The position numbers and the translations under genes were made by a program. 64,000 nt of DNA, taken from contig CP113055.1 of assembly GCA_026625625.1 (NCBI GenBank), positions 188,501 through 252,500 on the forward strand, given 5' to 3'. The notes beneath the pieces are model-generated. The model did no database searches. It was not told where the DNA came from and saw only the letters and a program-made list of their open reading frames with translations. The stretch comes from Blastomonas sp. SL216 (GTDB taxonomy: Bacteria > Pseudomonadota > Alphaproteobacteria > Sphingomonadales > Sphingomonadaceae). Positions 39,255 through 47,785 of the stretch are shown one piece after another (the stretch's first letter is position 1; each line of letters opens with the position of its first letter).

Positions 39255-40409
39255 ATGCCACGCTTTGCCCTGGTCGGGATGGCGGCGCTGGCGCTTGCCG
39301 GGTGTTCGGGCGGTGATGAGGGCAAGGGCCGGCAGCGCCCGGTGCCCGAAGTCGGCTATGTCGTGGTCAAGGCCAGTGCGGTGCCGGTGGCGGTCGAGCT
39401 CGCCGGGCGGATTGCCGCATTCGAGATGTCCGAGGTCCGCCCGCAGGTTACCGGGCTGATCCGCCGCCGGTTCTTTACCGAAGGGGCCATCGTCCGCGCC
39501 GGGCAGACCTTGTACGAAATCGACCAGCGCCTGTATCGCGCCGCCACCGCAGAGGCGAGCGCCAACCTGAACAGCGCGATCGCCAATGCCGAAGCCACGC
39601 GCATCCGGGCCGAACGGCTGAAGCCGCTGGCCGAGGCGCAGGCGGTGGCGATGCAGGACTATACCGACGCGCTCGCCGCATCACGCCAGGCGGCAGCCGC
39701 CGTGCAACAGGGCCGTGCGCAGGTGCAGACCGCCAATGTCAATCTGCAGTTCACTCGGGTACCAGCGCCAATCACCGGGCGTATCGGGCGGTCATTGTTC
39801 ACGGTCGGCGCGTTGGTCACCGGCAACCAGGCCGAACCGCTGGCGGTGATCCAGGGCGTCGATCCGGTCTTTGTCGATATCCAGCAATCGAGCGCCGACC
39901 TGCTCACGCTGCGCCGCTCGCTGGCGCAGGGCGGCTCGGTTCCGGCCAGTGCCGAGGTGTCGCTGGTGCTGGAAGATGGCAGCGAATACGGGCCGCGCGG
40001 CGTCGTCCAGTTTTCCGAGGTCATGGTCAATGCCGCGACCGGTACGGTGACCCTGCGCGCGCGCTTCTCCAACCCGCAAGGCCTGTTGCTGCCCGGCATG
40101 TTCGTGCGGGCGCGCTTCGATCAGGCGATCAACACCAATGCCATTCTGGTGCCGCAGGCGGCGGTCACGCACAATGCGCGCGGCGATGCGAGCGTGTTCG
40201 TGGTTGATGCGGGCAACAAGGCCGCAGAGCGCAAGGTGACTGCCGATCGTGCGGTCGGCAATGACTGGGTCGTGACCAGCGGGTTGAAGCCCGGCGACAA
40301 GGTGATCGTCCAGGGCCTGGCCAAGATCAAGCCCGGCGCGCCGATCCGGCCCGTTCCGGCCAGCAAGCCTCAGGTGATCGCGCCGCCCAAGCCCGACACC
40401 AAAGGCTGA
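39255..40409 (+). CDS. RND efflux periplasmic adaptor (AcrA/MexA family)
   Basis: A 384-residue lipoprotein adaptor of a drug-type RND pump. ATG 39255 places a lipobox (LALAGC, cysteine near residue 16) at a normal distance; an in-frame GTG at 39195 would put it 20 residues deeper. It has two barrel-sandwich halves (RRRFFTEGAIVRAGQTLYEI and PAPITGRIGRSLFTVGALVTG), a short helical hairpin and a beta-barrel domain (ILVPQAAVTHNARGDASVFVV). The permease starts 9 nt downstream. No TetR/MarR repressor is adjacent, so control is not visible; the 146-nt gap upstream contains no gene. Confidence 0.92.
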   Translation: MPRFALVGMAALALAGCSGGDEGKGRQRPVPEVGYVVVKASAVPVAVELAGRIAAFEMSEVRPQVTGLIRRRFFTEGAIVRAGQTLYEIDQRLYRAATAEASANLNSAIANAEATRIRAERLKPLAEAQAVAMQDYTDALAASRQAAAAVQQGRAQVQTANVNLQFTRVPAPITGRIGRSLFTVGALVTGNQAEPLAVIQGVDPVFVDIQQSSADLLTLRRSLAQGGSVPASAEVSLVLEDGSEYGPRGVVQFSEVMVNAATGTVTLRARFSNPQGLLLPGMFVRARFDQAINTNAILVPQAAVTHNARGDASVFVVDAGNKAAERKVTADRAVGNDWVVTSGLKPGDKVIVQGLAKIKPGAPIRPVPASKPQVIAPPKPDTKG

Positions 40410-40418
40410 GGCGCGGCG

Positions 40419-43400
40419 ATGTCGCGCATCTTCATCGAGCGACCGATTTTTGCCTGGGTGCTGGCAATCATCACGATGCTGGCAGGCGTCGGCGCGATCT
40501 ATCTGCTGCCGGTCGAGCAATATCCCGATGTCGCCCCGCCCCAGGTCAACATCCGCGCGACCTTTCCCGGAGCCTCGGCGGACACGTTGGAAAACAGCGT
40601 CACCCAGATTATCGAGCAGCAGCTGACCGGCATCGACGGGCTGTTGTATTTCAACTCCAGCTCCACCTCGCGCGGGCAGGTGACGATCAGCGCGACGTTC
40701 GAAAAGGGCACCGACCCGGATATTGCGCAGGTGCAGGTGCAGAACCAGGTGCAGCAGGCGCTCGCCCGTCTGCCGCAGCAGGTGCAGCAACAGGGGCTGC
40801 GCGTAACCAAATCGAACCCCGATTTCCTGTTCATCGTCGGCGTCTATGACGAGACCGACCGCAGCACCAATATCGATGTGTCGGACTTTCTGGTGTCGAA
40901 CCTGCAGGATACCCTGTCGCGCATCGATGGTGTCGGGGAAACCAACGTGTTCGGATCGCAATATGCGATGCGCATCTGGCTCGATCCCGATCGTCTCGCC
41001 TCTGTCGGGCTGATGCCGGGCGACATCGTCACCGCCATCCGCAACCAGAATACCGAGGTCGCCGCAGGTGAGGTCGGCGGGCTGCCGCAGCCGGAGAGCA
41101 ACCGGCTCAACGCCACGGTCACGTCGCAATCGCGCCTGCGCACGGTGGACGAATTCAAGGCGATCATCCTCAAGTCCGAACAGAGCGGCGCGATCGTCAA
41201 GCTGGGCGATGTCGCCCGGGTGGAGCTGGGCGCGGAAAACTATTCCGCCTCCAGCCGCATCAACGGCCATCCGGGCGCGGGCCTGGCGATTTCGCTGGCC
41301 CCCGGCGCGGACGCGCTGGCCACTGCCGATCTGGTCAAGCAGGCCGTGGCCGACGCACGGTCGAGCTTTCCTCCGGGTTACAACGTGGCCTATGCCAATG
41401 ATTCGACCGCCTTCATCCGGCTGTCGATCGAGGAGGTGGTGCAGACGCTGATCGAGGCGATCATTCTGGTCGTCATCGTGATGTTCGTCTTCCTGCAAAG
41501 CTGGCGCGCGACGCTGATCCCGACCATCGCGGTGCCGGTGGTGCTGCTGGGGACGTTCGCGATCTTCTATCTTGCGGATTTCTCGATCAATACGCTGACC
41601 CTGTTCGGGCTTGTGCTGGCTATCGGCCTGCTGGTTGATGATGCGATCGTGGTGGTCGAGAATGTCGAGCGCCTGCTCGACGAAAATCCCGACATGACGC
41701 CCAAGGAAGCGACCATCAAGTCGATGGGCGAGATCCAGGTGGCACTGGTGGCGATTGCCGTGGTGCTGTCTGCCGTGTTCCTGCCGATGGCATTTTTCGG
41801 CGGGTCGACCGGCGTCATCTATCGCCAGTTCTCGATCACCATCGTCTCGGCCATGGTGCTGTCGGCGCTGGTCGCGCTGATCCTCAGTCCGGCGCTGACC
41901 GCGACGCTGCTCAAGCAGAAAAAGCATGACGGGACCGAGCGGGAGAGTCGGTTGAAGCGCAGCTGGCCCTGGGGCGCGCAGCGGATGGAGCGCGCGCAGC
42001 GCTGGTTCAACCACGGCTTTGCCCGCGGGACCGACCGCTATGTCGCGGCGGTCGAAAAGGTGGTCGATCGCAAATGGCTGTTCATGGCGATCTATGCGAT
42101 CGTGCTGGTACTGCTGGTCGCGCTGTTCGTGCGGCTGCCCACAGGGTTCCTGCCGACCGAGGATCAGGGCGCGGCGCGGCTGCAGTTCCGCCTGCCGGCC
42201 GGCGCGACCCAGGGGCGCACACGCGAAGTGCAGCTGGCGATCGAGAAGTACATGCTCAATGACGAGCGCAAGAATATCGCGGTGATGTTCAGCGTGGCCG
42301 GTGGCGGGCAGGGCGCGGCAGGCCAGAATACCGGCCAGGGCTTCGTCAACTTTGTCGACTGGTCCGATCGCACCGGTGCAGCAGATTCTGCCGATGCGAT
42401 CAGCGAGCGGGCGACCAAGGCCTTCTCCGCCTTTCGCGATGCGCAGGTCAATGTGCTGGTGCCGGCCGCGATACGCGGGCTGGGCCAGACCAACGGCTTC
42501 AGCCTGCAGTTGCAGAACACCAGCGGCATGAGCCGAGAGGAGTTCGCAGAAGCGCGCGACAAGCTTTTGGAACTGGCGGAAAATGACCCGGTGCTCGCGG
42601 GCGTGCGGCTGGGCGAACTGCCCGATGTGCAGACGCTGCAGGTCGATATCGACCAGCCCAAGCTGGCCTCGCTGGGGCTCAACCAGAATGACGTCAACAC
42701 CACGCTGTCGGCGGCCTGGGGTGGGCAATATGTCAATGATTTCATCGACCGTGGCCGGGTGAAGCGCGTGTTCGTGCAGGCTGATGCGCCCTATCGCGCG
42801 ACGCCCGATGATATCGGCCGCTGGTTCGTGCGCGGCAATGACGGGCAGATGGCGCCATTCTCGGCATTCTCCCGCACCCGCTGGTCGACCACGCCGACGA
42901 CGCTGTCGCGCTTCCAGGGCTATCCGAGTTTCCAGTATGAAGGCCAGGCGGCACCGGGGCAGAGCTCCGGCGCGGCGATGGACCGGATCGAGGAGCTGGC
43001 CAAGGAGATCCCGGGGGTCAGCGTGGCCTGGTCAGGGCTTTCATTCCAGGAACGACTGTCCTCGGGCCAGGCACCATTGCTCTATTCGCTGTCGCTGCTC
43101 GTCGTCTTCCTCTGCCTGGCTGCGCTTTACGAAAGCTGGACGATCCCCGTTGCGGTGATGCTGGTGATCCCATTGGGCCTGGTCGGGGCGGTGTTCGCGG
43201 TGACGCTGCGCGGGCTGGAGAATGACGTCTATCTGCAGATCGGCCTGCTCACCACCATGGGGCTGGCGGCGAAGAACGCCATTCTGGTGATCGAATTTGC
43301 CGAGCAGGCGGAAAAGCGCGGCGCGCGCGTCATCGATGCTGCGCTTGAGGCCGCGCGCCTGCGTCTGCGGCCCATTCTGATGACCAGCCTGGCATTCATC

Positions 43401-43610
43401 TTCGGCGTGCTGCCTCTCGCCCTGTCGAGCGGCGCAGGGGCGAACAGCCGCATCGCGATCGGCACATCGGTGATCGGCGGCATGCTGACCGCGACGGTGC
43501 TGGCGATCTTCTTCATCCCGCTGTTCTTCGTGCTGGTCCGCCGTACGACGCGCGACACGCTCAAGAAGCTGCACATCGGCGAGCCCAAGCCCAATGAAGG
43601 TGCAGCATGA
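40419..43610 (+). CDS. RND multidrug efflux permease (HAE1, AcrB/MexB family)
   Basis: A 1063-residue inner-membrane pump. The N-terminus MSRIFIERPIFAWVLAI is characteristic of HAE1 proteins, and the proton-relay aspartates fall exactly at Asp407-Asp408 (GLLVDDAIVVVEN), the same numbers as in AcrB. The second membrane half has GLAAKNAILVIEFA and the closing IGTSVIGGMLTATVLAIFFIPLFFV. It expels hydrophobic drugs, solvents or bile-like compounds. It overlaps the outer-membrane factor gene by 4 nt (ATGA at 43607). Confidence 0.96.
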   Translation: MSRIFIERPIFAWVLAIITMLAGVGAIYLLPVEQYPDVAPPQVNIRATFPGASADTLENSVTQIIEQQLTGIDGLLYFNSSSTSRGQVTISATFEKGTDPDIAQVQVQNQVQQALARLPQQVQQQGLRVTKSNPDFLFIVGVYDETDRSTNIDVSDFLVSNLQDTLSRIDGVGETNVFGSQYAMRIWLDPDRLASVGLMPGDIVTAIRNQNTEVAAGEVGGLPQPESNRLNATVTSQSRLRTVDEFKAIILKSEQSGAIVKLGDVARVELGAENYSASSRINGHPGAGLAISLAPGADALATADLVKQAVADARSSFPPGYNVAYANDSTAFIRLSIEEVVQTLIEAIILVVIVMFVFLQSWRATLIPTIAVPVVLLGTFAIFYLADFSINTLTLFGLVLAIGLLVDDAIVVVENVERLLDENPDMTPKEATIKSMGEIQVALVAIAVVLSAVFLPMAFFGGSTGVIYRQFSITIVSAMVLSALVALILSPALTATLLKQKKHDGTERESRLKRSWPWGAQRMERAQRWFNHGFARGTDRYVAAVEKVVDRKWLFMAIYAIVLVLLVALFVRLPTGFLPTEDQGAARLQFRLPAGATQGRTREVQLAIEKYMLNDERKNIAVMFSVAGGGQGAAGQNTGQGFVNFVDWSDRTGAADSADAISERATKAFSAFRDAQVNVLVPAAIRGLGQTNGFSLQLQNTSGMSREEFAEARDKLLELAENDPVLAGVRLGELPDVQTLQVDIDQPKLASLGLNQNDVNTTLSAAWGGQYVNDFIDRGRVKRVFVQADAPYRATPDDIGRWFVRGNDGQMAPFSAFSRTRWSTTPTTLSRFQGYPSFQYEGQAAPGQSSGAAMDRIEELAKEIPGVSVAWSGLSFQERLSSGQAPLLYSLSLLVVFLCLAALYESWTIPVAVMLVIPLGLVGAVFAVTLRGLENDVYLQIGLLTTMGLAAKNAILVIEFAEQAEKRGARVIDAALEAARLRLRPILMTSLAFIFGVLPLALSSGAGANSRIAIGTSVIGGMLTATVLAIFFIPLFFVLVRRTTRDTLKKLHIGEPKPNEGAA

Positions 43611-45061
43611 GGCGCGCGGCACCTTTGATCGCGCTGGCGCTGCTCTCGGGCTGCTCTATGGCGCCCAAATATGTCCAGCCCGACCTGCCGGTTCCGGCCT
43701 CCTGGCCGGTGGGCGATGCCTATCTTGCGCAGAGCGAGGCGGCGCTGCCGGTGATGAGCTATCGCGAGGTATTTGCCGACCCGCGTCTGGCGCAGGTGAT
43801 CGAGCAGGCGCTTGCCAATAACCGCAACCTGCGCGTGGCGGCCGCGAATATCGAGGCGGCGCGCGCGCAGTTCCGCATCCAGCGCGCCAGCCAGCTGCCG
43901 CAGATCGGCGTGGCGGCAGGCAGGACGCAATTCGACAACGGCACCGCCAACCAGAACCGCAACCAGGATGTCGATATCGGCAACAGCCCGACGGCCAGCC
44001 GGTCGACCGCCGGGGTCCGCTATACCGCCGATGTCAGCAACACTGCCTTCGAGATCGACCTGTTCGGGCGCTTGCAGTCGCTGTCCGACGCGGCGCTCAA
44101 CCGCTATTTTGGCACCGAGGCAGCGGCGCGCGCGACGCGGCTGACGCTGATCGGCGATGTTGCCGATGCCTGGCTGACCTATGCCGCCGACCGGTCGCTG
44201 CTCAAGCTGGCCGAGGATACCGCCGCCAATGCGCGCGAGCGGGTGAAGCTGACCCGGCTGCGGCTGGAGGGCGGCATCGCTCCGCGCACCGATCTGCGTC
44301 AGGCCGAGCAGATACTGGCGACCGCCGAGGCCGATATCGCGCAGCAGACCACGGCGCTGGCGCAGGACGTGAATGCGCTGCAACTGCTCGTCGGCGCACC
44401 TGTCGATACGGCGCTGCTGCCGCAGTCGATCGCCGATGCAGGCGAGGCGGTGCGCACACTTCCGGCAGGGCTTGATTCGACGATCCTGCTGCGCCGCCCC
44501 GACGTGATGCAGGCCGAATATGAACTGCGCGCCGCCAATGCGGAGATCGGTGCCGCGCGCGCAGCGCTGTTCCCGCGCATCACGCTGACAGGGCTTGCCG
44601 GGCTTGCCAGCAATGCGCTGTCCACGCTGTTTACCGGCGCGGCGTTCAACTATTCGGCGGGTGTCAATGTGCGCTATTCGCTGTTTGCTGGCGGTGCTGC
44701 GCAGGCGGGCGTGGCGCAGACCCAGGCGCAGCGCGATGCGGCCATCGCAGGCTATGAGGGCGCGATCCAGGCGGCCTTCCGCGATGTGGCCGATGCGCTG
44801 GCACGGCGCGGCACGATAACCGAGCAGCTCCGCGCCAACCGTTCGTTCGTGGATGCGGCAGAGGACAGCTTCCGCCTCACCGATATGCGCTATCGCGGCG
44901 GGCTCGATTCCTTCCTCACCAGCCTCGATGCCCAGCGCTCGCTCTATCAGGCGCAGCGCACGTTGCTGACGACGCAGCTTGTCGAGGCGAGCAATCGCGT
45001 AACGCTCTACCGCGCGCTCGGCGGAGAAGCGGTCGAGACGTCACCCGGCGCGAGGCCGTGA
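43607..45061 (+). CDS. RND efflux outer membrane lipoprotein (NodT family)
   Basis: A 484-residue outer-membrane channel completing the adaptor-pump-channel operon. The signal peptide ends in a lipobox with Cys16 (ALALLSGC), and the mature protein begins with the MAPKYVQPDLPVPASW segment typical of NodT/OprM proteins. Two outer membrane efflux repeats cover about 60-250 and 270-470. The gene ends 52 nt before the convergent DEAD-box gene, with a hairpin between them. Confidence 0.94.
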   Translation: MRRAAPLIALALLSGCSMAPKYVQPDLPVPASWPVGDAYLAQSEAALPVMSYREVFADPRLAQVIEQALANNRNLRVAAANIEAARAQFRIQRASQLPQIGVAAGRTQFDNGTANQNRNQDVDIGNSPTASRSTAGVRYTADVSNTAFEIDLFGRLQSLSDAALNRYFGTEAAARATRLTLIGDVADAWLTYAADRSLLKLAEDTAANARERVKLTRLRLEGGIAPRTDLRQAEQILATAEADIAQQTTALAQDVNALQLLVGAPVDTALLPQSIADAGEAVRTLPAGLDSTILLRRPDVMQAEYELRAANAEIGAARAALFPRITLTGLAGLASNALSTLFTGAAFNYSAGVNVRYSLFAGGAAQAGVAQTQAQRDAAIAGYEGAIQAAFRDVADALARRGTITEQLRANRSFVDAAEDSFRLTDMRYRGGLDSFLTSLDAQRSLYQAQRTLLTTQLVEASNRVTLYRALGGEAVETSPGARP

Positions 45062-45072
45062 GCCTTTAGGCA

Positions 45073-45097
45073 GTCCCCTCCCTGAAAGAGAGGGGAC
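45073..45097. terminator. Hairpin between convergent genes, possible bidirectional terminator
   Basis: GTCCCCTC (45073-45080) pairs with GAGGGGAC (45090-45097) across a 9-nt loop. It is 11 nt past the NodT stop and 16 nt before the DEAD-box stop on the other strand. There is no U-run, so an intrinsic terminator is not certain. Confidence 0.4.
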
Positions 45098-45112
45098 GAT
45101 CGGGCAATTCCC

Positions 45113-47152
45113 TTAGCCCTTGGGACGCTTGTTGAAGGGTTTGCCGCCCGGCTTTCCTGCGGGACGAGGCTTGCCGTCGAAGCGCGGCTTGCCGCCAGGG
45201 CCACCAGTCCGGGGACCTTCGCTGCGGGGCGCATCGCTGCGCGGGCCACGTGCGGGACGATCGGCAAAGGAAGCGCGGTCGGCCTGGGTCTTCTTGTCGC
45301 CAAACACCTTCTTCTCGCCGAAGGGCTTGCGGTCACCGAACGGCTTCTTGTCGCCAAACGCCTTGCGCTCTCCTGCGGGCTTGCGATCGCCATAAGGCTT
45401 GCGCTCGCCATCTTCACGGGGCGGACGGCGCTCGCCATCCGGGCGGGCTTCATAGCGCGGCTTGAGCGGCGCATTGCCGCGACCCTTTTTGCCCGAGCCG
45501 GCACCATCGCGGCGCTGCGGCGGGCCGGAGCGGCGCTGGAACTCGGGCGGACCATCGGCCTTGGTGATGATGACGCTGCCTTCATCGCCATCCTCGCCGC
45601 CAGAGGTACGCTCCACCGCCTGGGCAAAGCGATCCGCCACGGTACGCGGGATCTCGAAATGGGTGGCGTCGTCGCTCAACCGGATGGCGCCGATTTCGCC
45701 GCGCGTGACATGGCCACGGCGGCACAGCAGTGGCAGCAGCCAGCGCGGATCGGCATTCTGACGGCGGCCGATGTTCATCGAGAACCACACGGTGTCCTCA
45801 AAACCGGGACGCGGGCCGAAGTCGCGCGGCGGCGGCGGCGAGGATGCGTCGAGCAGCTCTTCGGGCTCGGGCATCTGCGCACGGTGCGCCTGCACCAGCA
45901 TGATGGCCAGATCTTCGGCACTGCGTTCGGCCAGCAGGGCCTGTGCCAGCTCGCGATCGGCCTCTTCGACCTCGACCGGCGCGCGCAGCCGCTCCAGCAG
46001 GCGTTCGCGGTCGGCCTGGCGGATGTCTTCGGCCGAAGGCGGCGTGATCCACTGCGCCGGGATATTCGCCCCGCGCAGCATCTGTTCCAGACGGCGGCGG
46101 CGCGGATAGGGCACGATCATCAGCGCGGTGCCCTTCTTGCCTGCGCGTCCGGTGCGGCCCGACCGGTGCTTCAGCGTATCGGCATCGCGCGGCAGCTCGA
46201 CATGGATGACCAGCGAAAGGCCGGGAAGGTCGATGCCGCGTGCAGCGACATCGGTCGCCACGCACACGCGCGCACGGCGGTCACGCAGCGCCTGAAGCGC
46301 CTGGTTGCGCTCGTTCTGGCTGTGCTCGCCCGACAGGGCCACGGCGGAAAAGCCGCGCTCGATCAGGCTGGAATGCAGATGGCGGACATTATCGCGCGTC
46401 GCGCAGAACAGGATGGCGGTCTCCGCTTCATGCAGGCGCAGCAGGTTGACCACCGCATTTTCGATGTCCGAAGGCGCGACAGTGCAGGCGACATAATCGA
46501 TGTCGCCATGGCCGCGATCTTCGCTGACCGTCGAGATACGATGCGCATCGCGTTGATAACGCTTGGCCAGCGCGACGATCGGCTTGGGCATGGTCGCCGA
46601 GAACAGCAGGGTGCGGCGGCCCTCGGGCGTGGCGTCGAGGATTTCTTCAAGGTCTTCGCGAAAGCCCATGTCGAGCATTTCGTCGGCTTCGTCGAGCACC
46701 GCGACTTTCAGCGCCGACAGGTCGAGCGCGCCGCGTTCCAGATGGTCGCGCAGGCGTCCGGGTGTGCCGACCACGATCTGTGCGCCATAGCCCAGATTGC
46801 GCCGCTCGCGCGAGGCATCCATGCCACCGACACAGGTGGCGATGCGCGCGCCTGCGGGGCCGTAGAGCCACATGAATTCGCGGCTGACCTGCAGCGCCAG
46901 TTCGCGCGTCGGGGCGATGATCAGCGCCTGGGGGGCGGTGCCACCGCTCACCCGGCCATCCTCGCCGATCAGTTCGGTCGCCATCGAAAGCCCGAAGGCG
47001 ACGGTCTTGCCCGATCCGGTCTGAGCGGAAACAATCAGGTCGCGGCCTTGCGCTTCGGCTTCCAGAACGGCCTGCTGCACGGGGGTGAGGGTGTCATAGC
47101 CGTGCGCATCAAGCGCGTCCGACAGAACGGCGGGAACGGTATCAAAAGGCAT
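45113..47152 (-). CDS. DEAD-box RNA helicase with DbpA-type RNA-binding domain
   Basis: A 679-residue RNA helicase of the CsdA/DeaD group, acting in ribosome assembly and RNA turnover. Motif I AQTGSGKT ends at residue 50, PTRELA at 81-86, DEAD at 154-157, SAT at 185-187, and motif VI HRSGRTGRAG is present. A DbpA-like RNA-binding domain lies at about 480-555 (WLLPLLCRRGHVTRGEIGAIRL). Residues from about 565 to the end are a low-complexity basic tail containing six tandem hexapeptides (see repeat 45293-45400) and Arg/Gly/Pro-rich stretches, likely an RNA-binding disordered region. The start ATG 47152 gives the standard Q-motif spacing. Confidence 0.93.
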   Translation of the reverse strand: MPFDTVPAVLSDALDAHGYDTLTPVQQAVLEAEAQGRDLIVSAQTGSGKTVAFGLSMATELIGEDGRVSGGTAPQALIIAPTRELALQVSREFMWLYGPAGARIATCVGGMDASRERRNLGYGAQIVVGTPGRLRDHLERGALDLSALKVAVLDEADEMLDMGFREDLEEILDATPEGRRTLLFSATMPKPIVALAKRYQRDAHRISTVSEDRGHGDIDYVACTVAPSDIENAVVNLLRLHEAETAILFCATRDNVRHLHSSLIERGFSAVALSGEHSQNERNQALQALRDRRARVCVATDVAARGIDLPGLSLVIHVELPRDADTLKHRSGRTGRAGKKGTALMIVPYPRRRRLEQMLRGANIPAQWITPPSAEDIRQADRERLLERLRAPVEVEEADRELAQALLAERSAEDLAIMLVQAHRAQMPEPEELLDASSPPPPRDFGPRPGFEDTVWFSMNIGRRQNADPRWLLPLLCRRGHVTRGEIGAIRLSDDATHFEIPRTVADRFAQAVERTSGGEDGDEGSVIITKADGPPEFQRRSGPPQRRDGAGSGKKGRGNAPLKPRYEARPDGERRPPREDGERKPYGDRKPAGERKAFGDKKPFGDRKPFGEKKVFGDKKTQADRASFADRPARGPRSDAPRSEGPRTGGPGGKPRFDGKPRPAGKPGGKPFNKRPKG
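45293..45400 (-). repeat. Six tandem 18-nt units coding hexapeptides in the helicase tail
   Basis: Read on the minus strand, the units encode KPYGDR, KPAGER, KAFGDK, KPFGDR, KPFGEK and KVFGDK in perfect register over 108 nt. The consensus is Lys-x-aromatic-Gly-acidic-basic. Being in frame, copy-number change by slippage would alter tail length without a frameshift. Confidence 0.85.
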
Positions 47153-47355
47153 GGGATTTCAATTCGTGTCGATGATGCGAAGGTTCCGCATCCATCGGCG
47201 AAACCGCGCGCGAGGCCCAAAATCCGGCTTCGCTGCAAGCCCGGGCGCTTAGCGGATTTGCGGCCTTGGCACAATCATATTCGCTTGAGGCCCAATTCCG
47301 CTCCGATTGAGTCGGCCCCGCTTTGGGTGTAATCTGCGCGCACAGGAGAGATGGC

Positions 47356-47742
47356 ATGGTGAACAGGCGGACTGGGATCTCGATATTGGCATGTGCAGCT
47401 ATGCTGGCCTTGCCAGCCGGAGTCATGGCGCAGGAGGTCGGCAACTGGGTGCTGTCTCCCTGGCGGGGCAGCACTGTGCTCTATCCCGGCGTGATTGAAT
47501 CGCGCACTGGCAGTCTGGTCACCATCCGGTTCGACGACGGTGATGTCGAGACGCGCCAGGCCAGCACGGTCCGGCCCTTCGATTGGCGCGCAGGCAGCCG
47601 CATCGCCTGTCTATGGAGCGACAACAGATGGTATAACGCGACCGTCCGCACGATCGCGGCAGACGGCTTTACCATGCAGATCCGCTATGACGACGATGGC
47701 GTGATCGAGAACACCAATACGGGCCGCTGCCGCACGCGCTGA
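47356..47742 (+). CDS. Exported protein with two Tudor-like repeats
   Basis: A 128-residue protein: signal peptide (about 1-26, ending Val-Met-Ala-Gln) and two short beta-barrel-like repeats. The first has WRGSTVLYPGVIESRTGSLV followed by TIRFDDGDVET; the second has SDNRWYNATVRTIAADGFTM followed by QIRYDDDGVIE. These resemble Tudor/agenet modules (Trp-aromatic start, DDG turn). It has a single C-terminal cysteine near the end (RCRTR) and another in the second repeat. ATG 47356 has AGGAGAG 5 nt upstream; a longer in-frame start at 47323 lacks one. Function is unknown; it stands alone on its strand. Confidence 0.7.
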   Translation: MVNRRTGISILACAAMLALPAGVMAQEVGNWVLSPWRGSTVLYPGVIESRTGSLVTIRFDDGDVETRQASTVRPFDWRAGSRIACLWSDNRWYNATVRTIAADGFTMQIRYDDDGVIENTNTGRCRTR

Positions 47743-47785
47743 AGCCTGTGCGGCAAGCCTGGCAGTTTCGGCCCGCCCGGTGTGA

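Noticed and set aside
39792-42728. A 978-codon minus-strand open frame opposite the RND adaptor and permease
   Set aside because: It is the antisense shadow of conserved RND sequence with intact Asp407-Asp408; its translation shows no family features.
45659-47332. A 557-codon plus-strand open frame opposite the DEAD-box helicase
   Set aside because: All helicase motifs are on the minus strand; the plus-strand frame has none and overlaps the promoter region.
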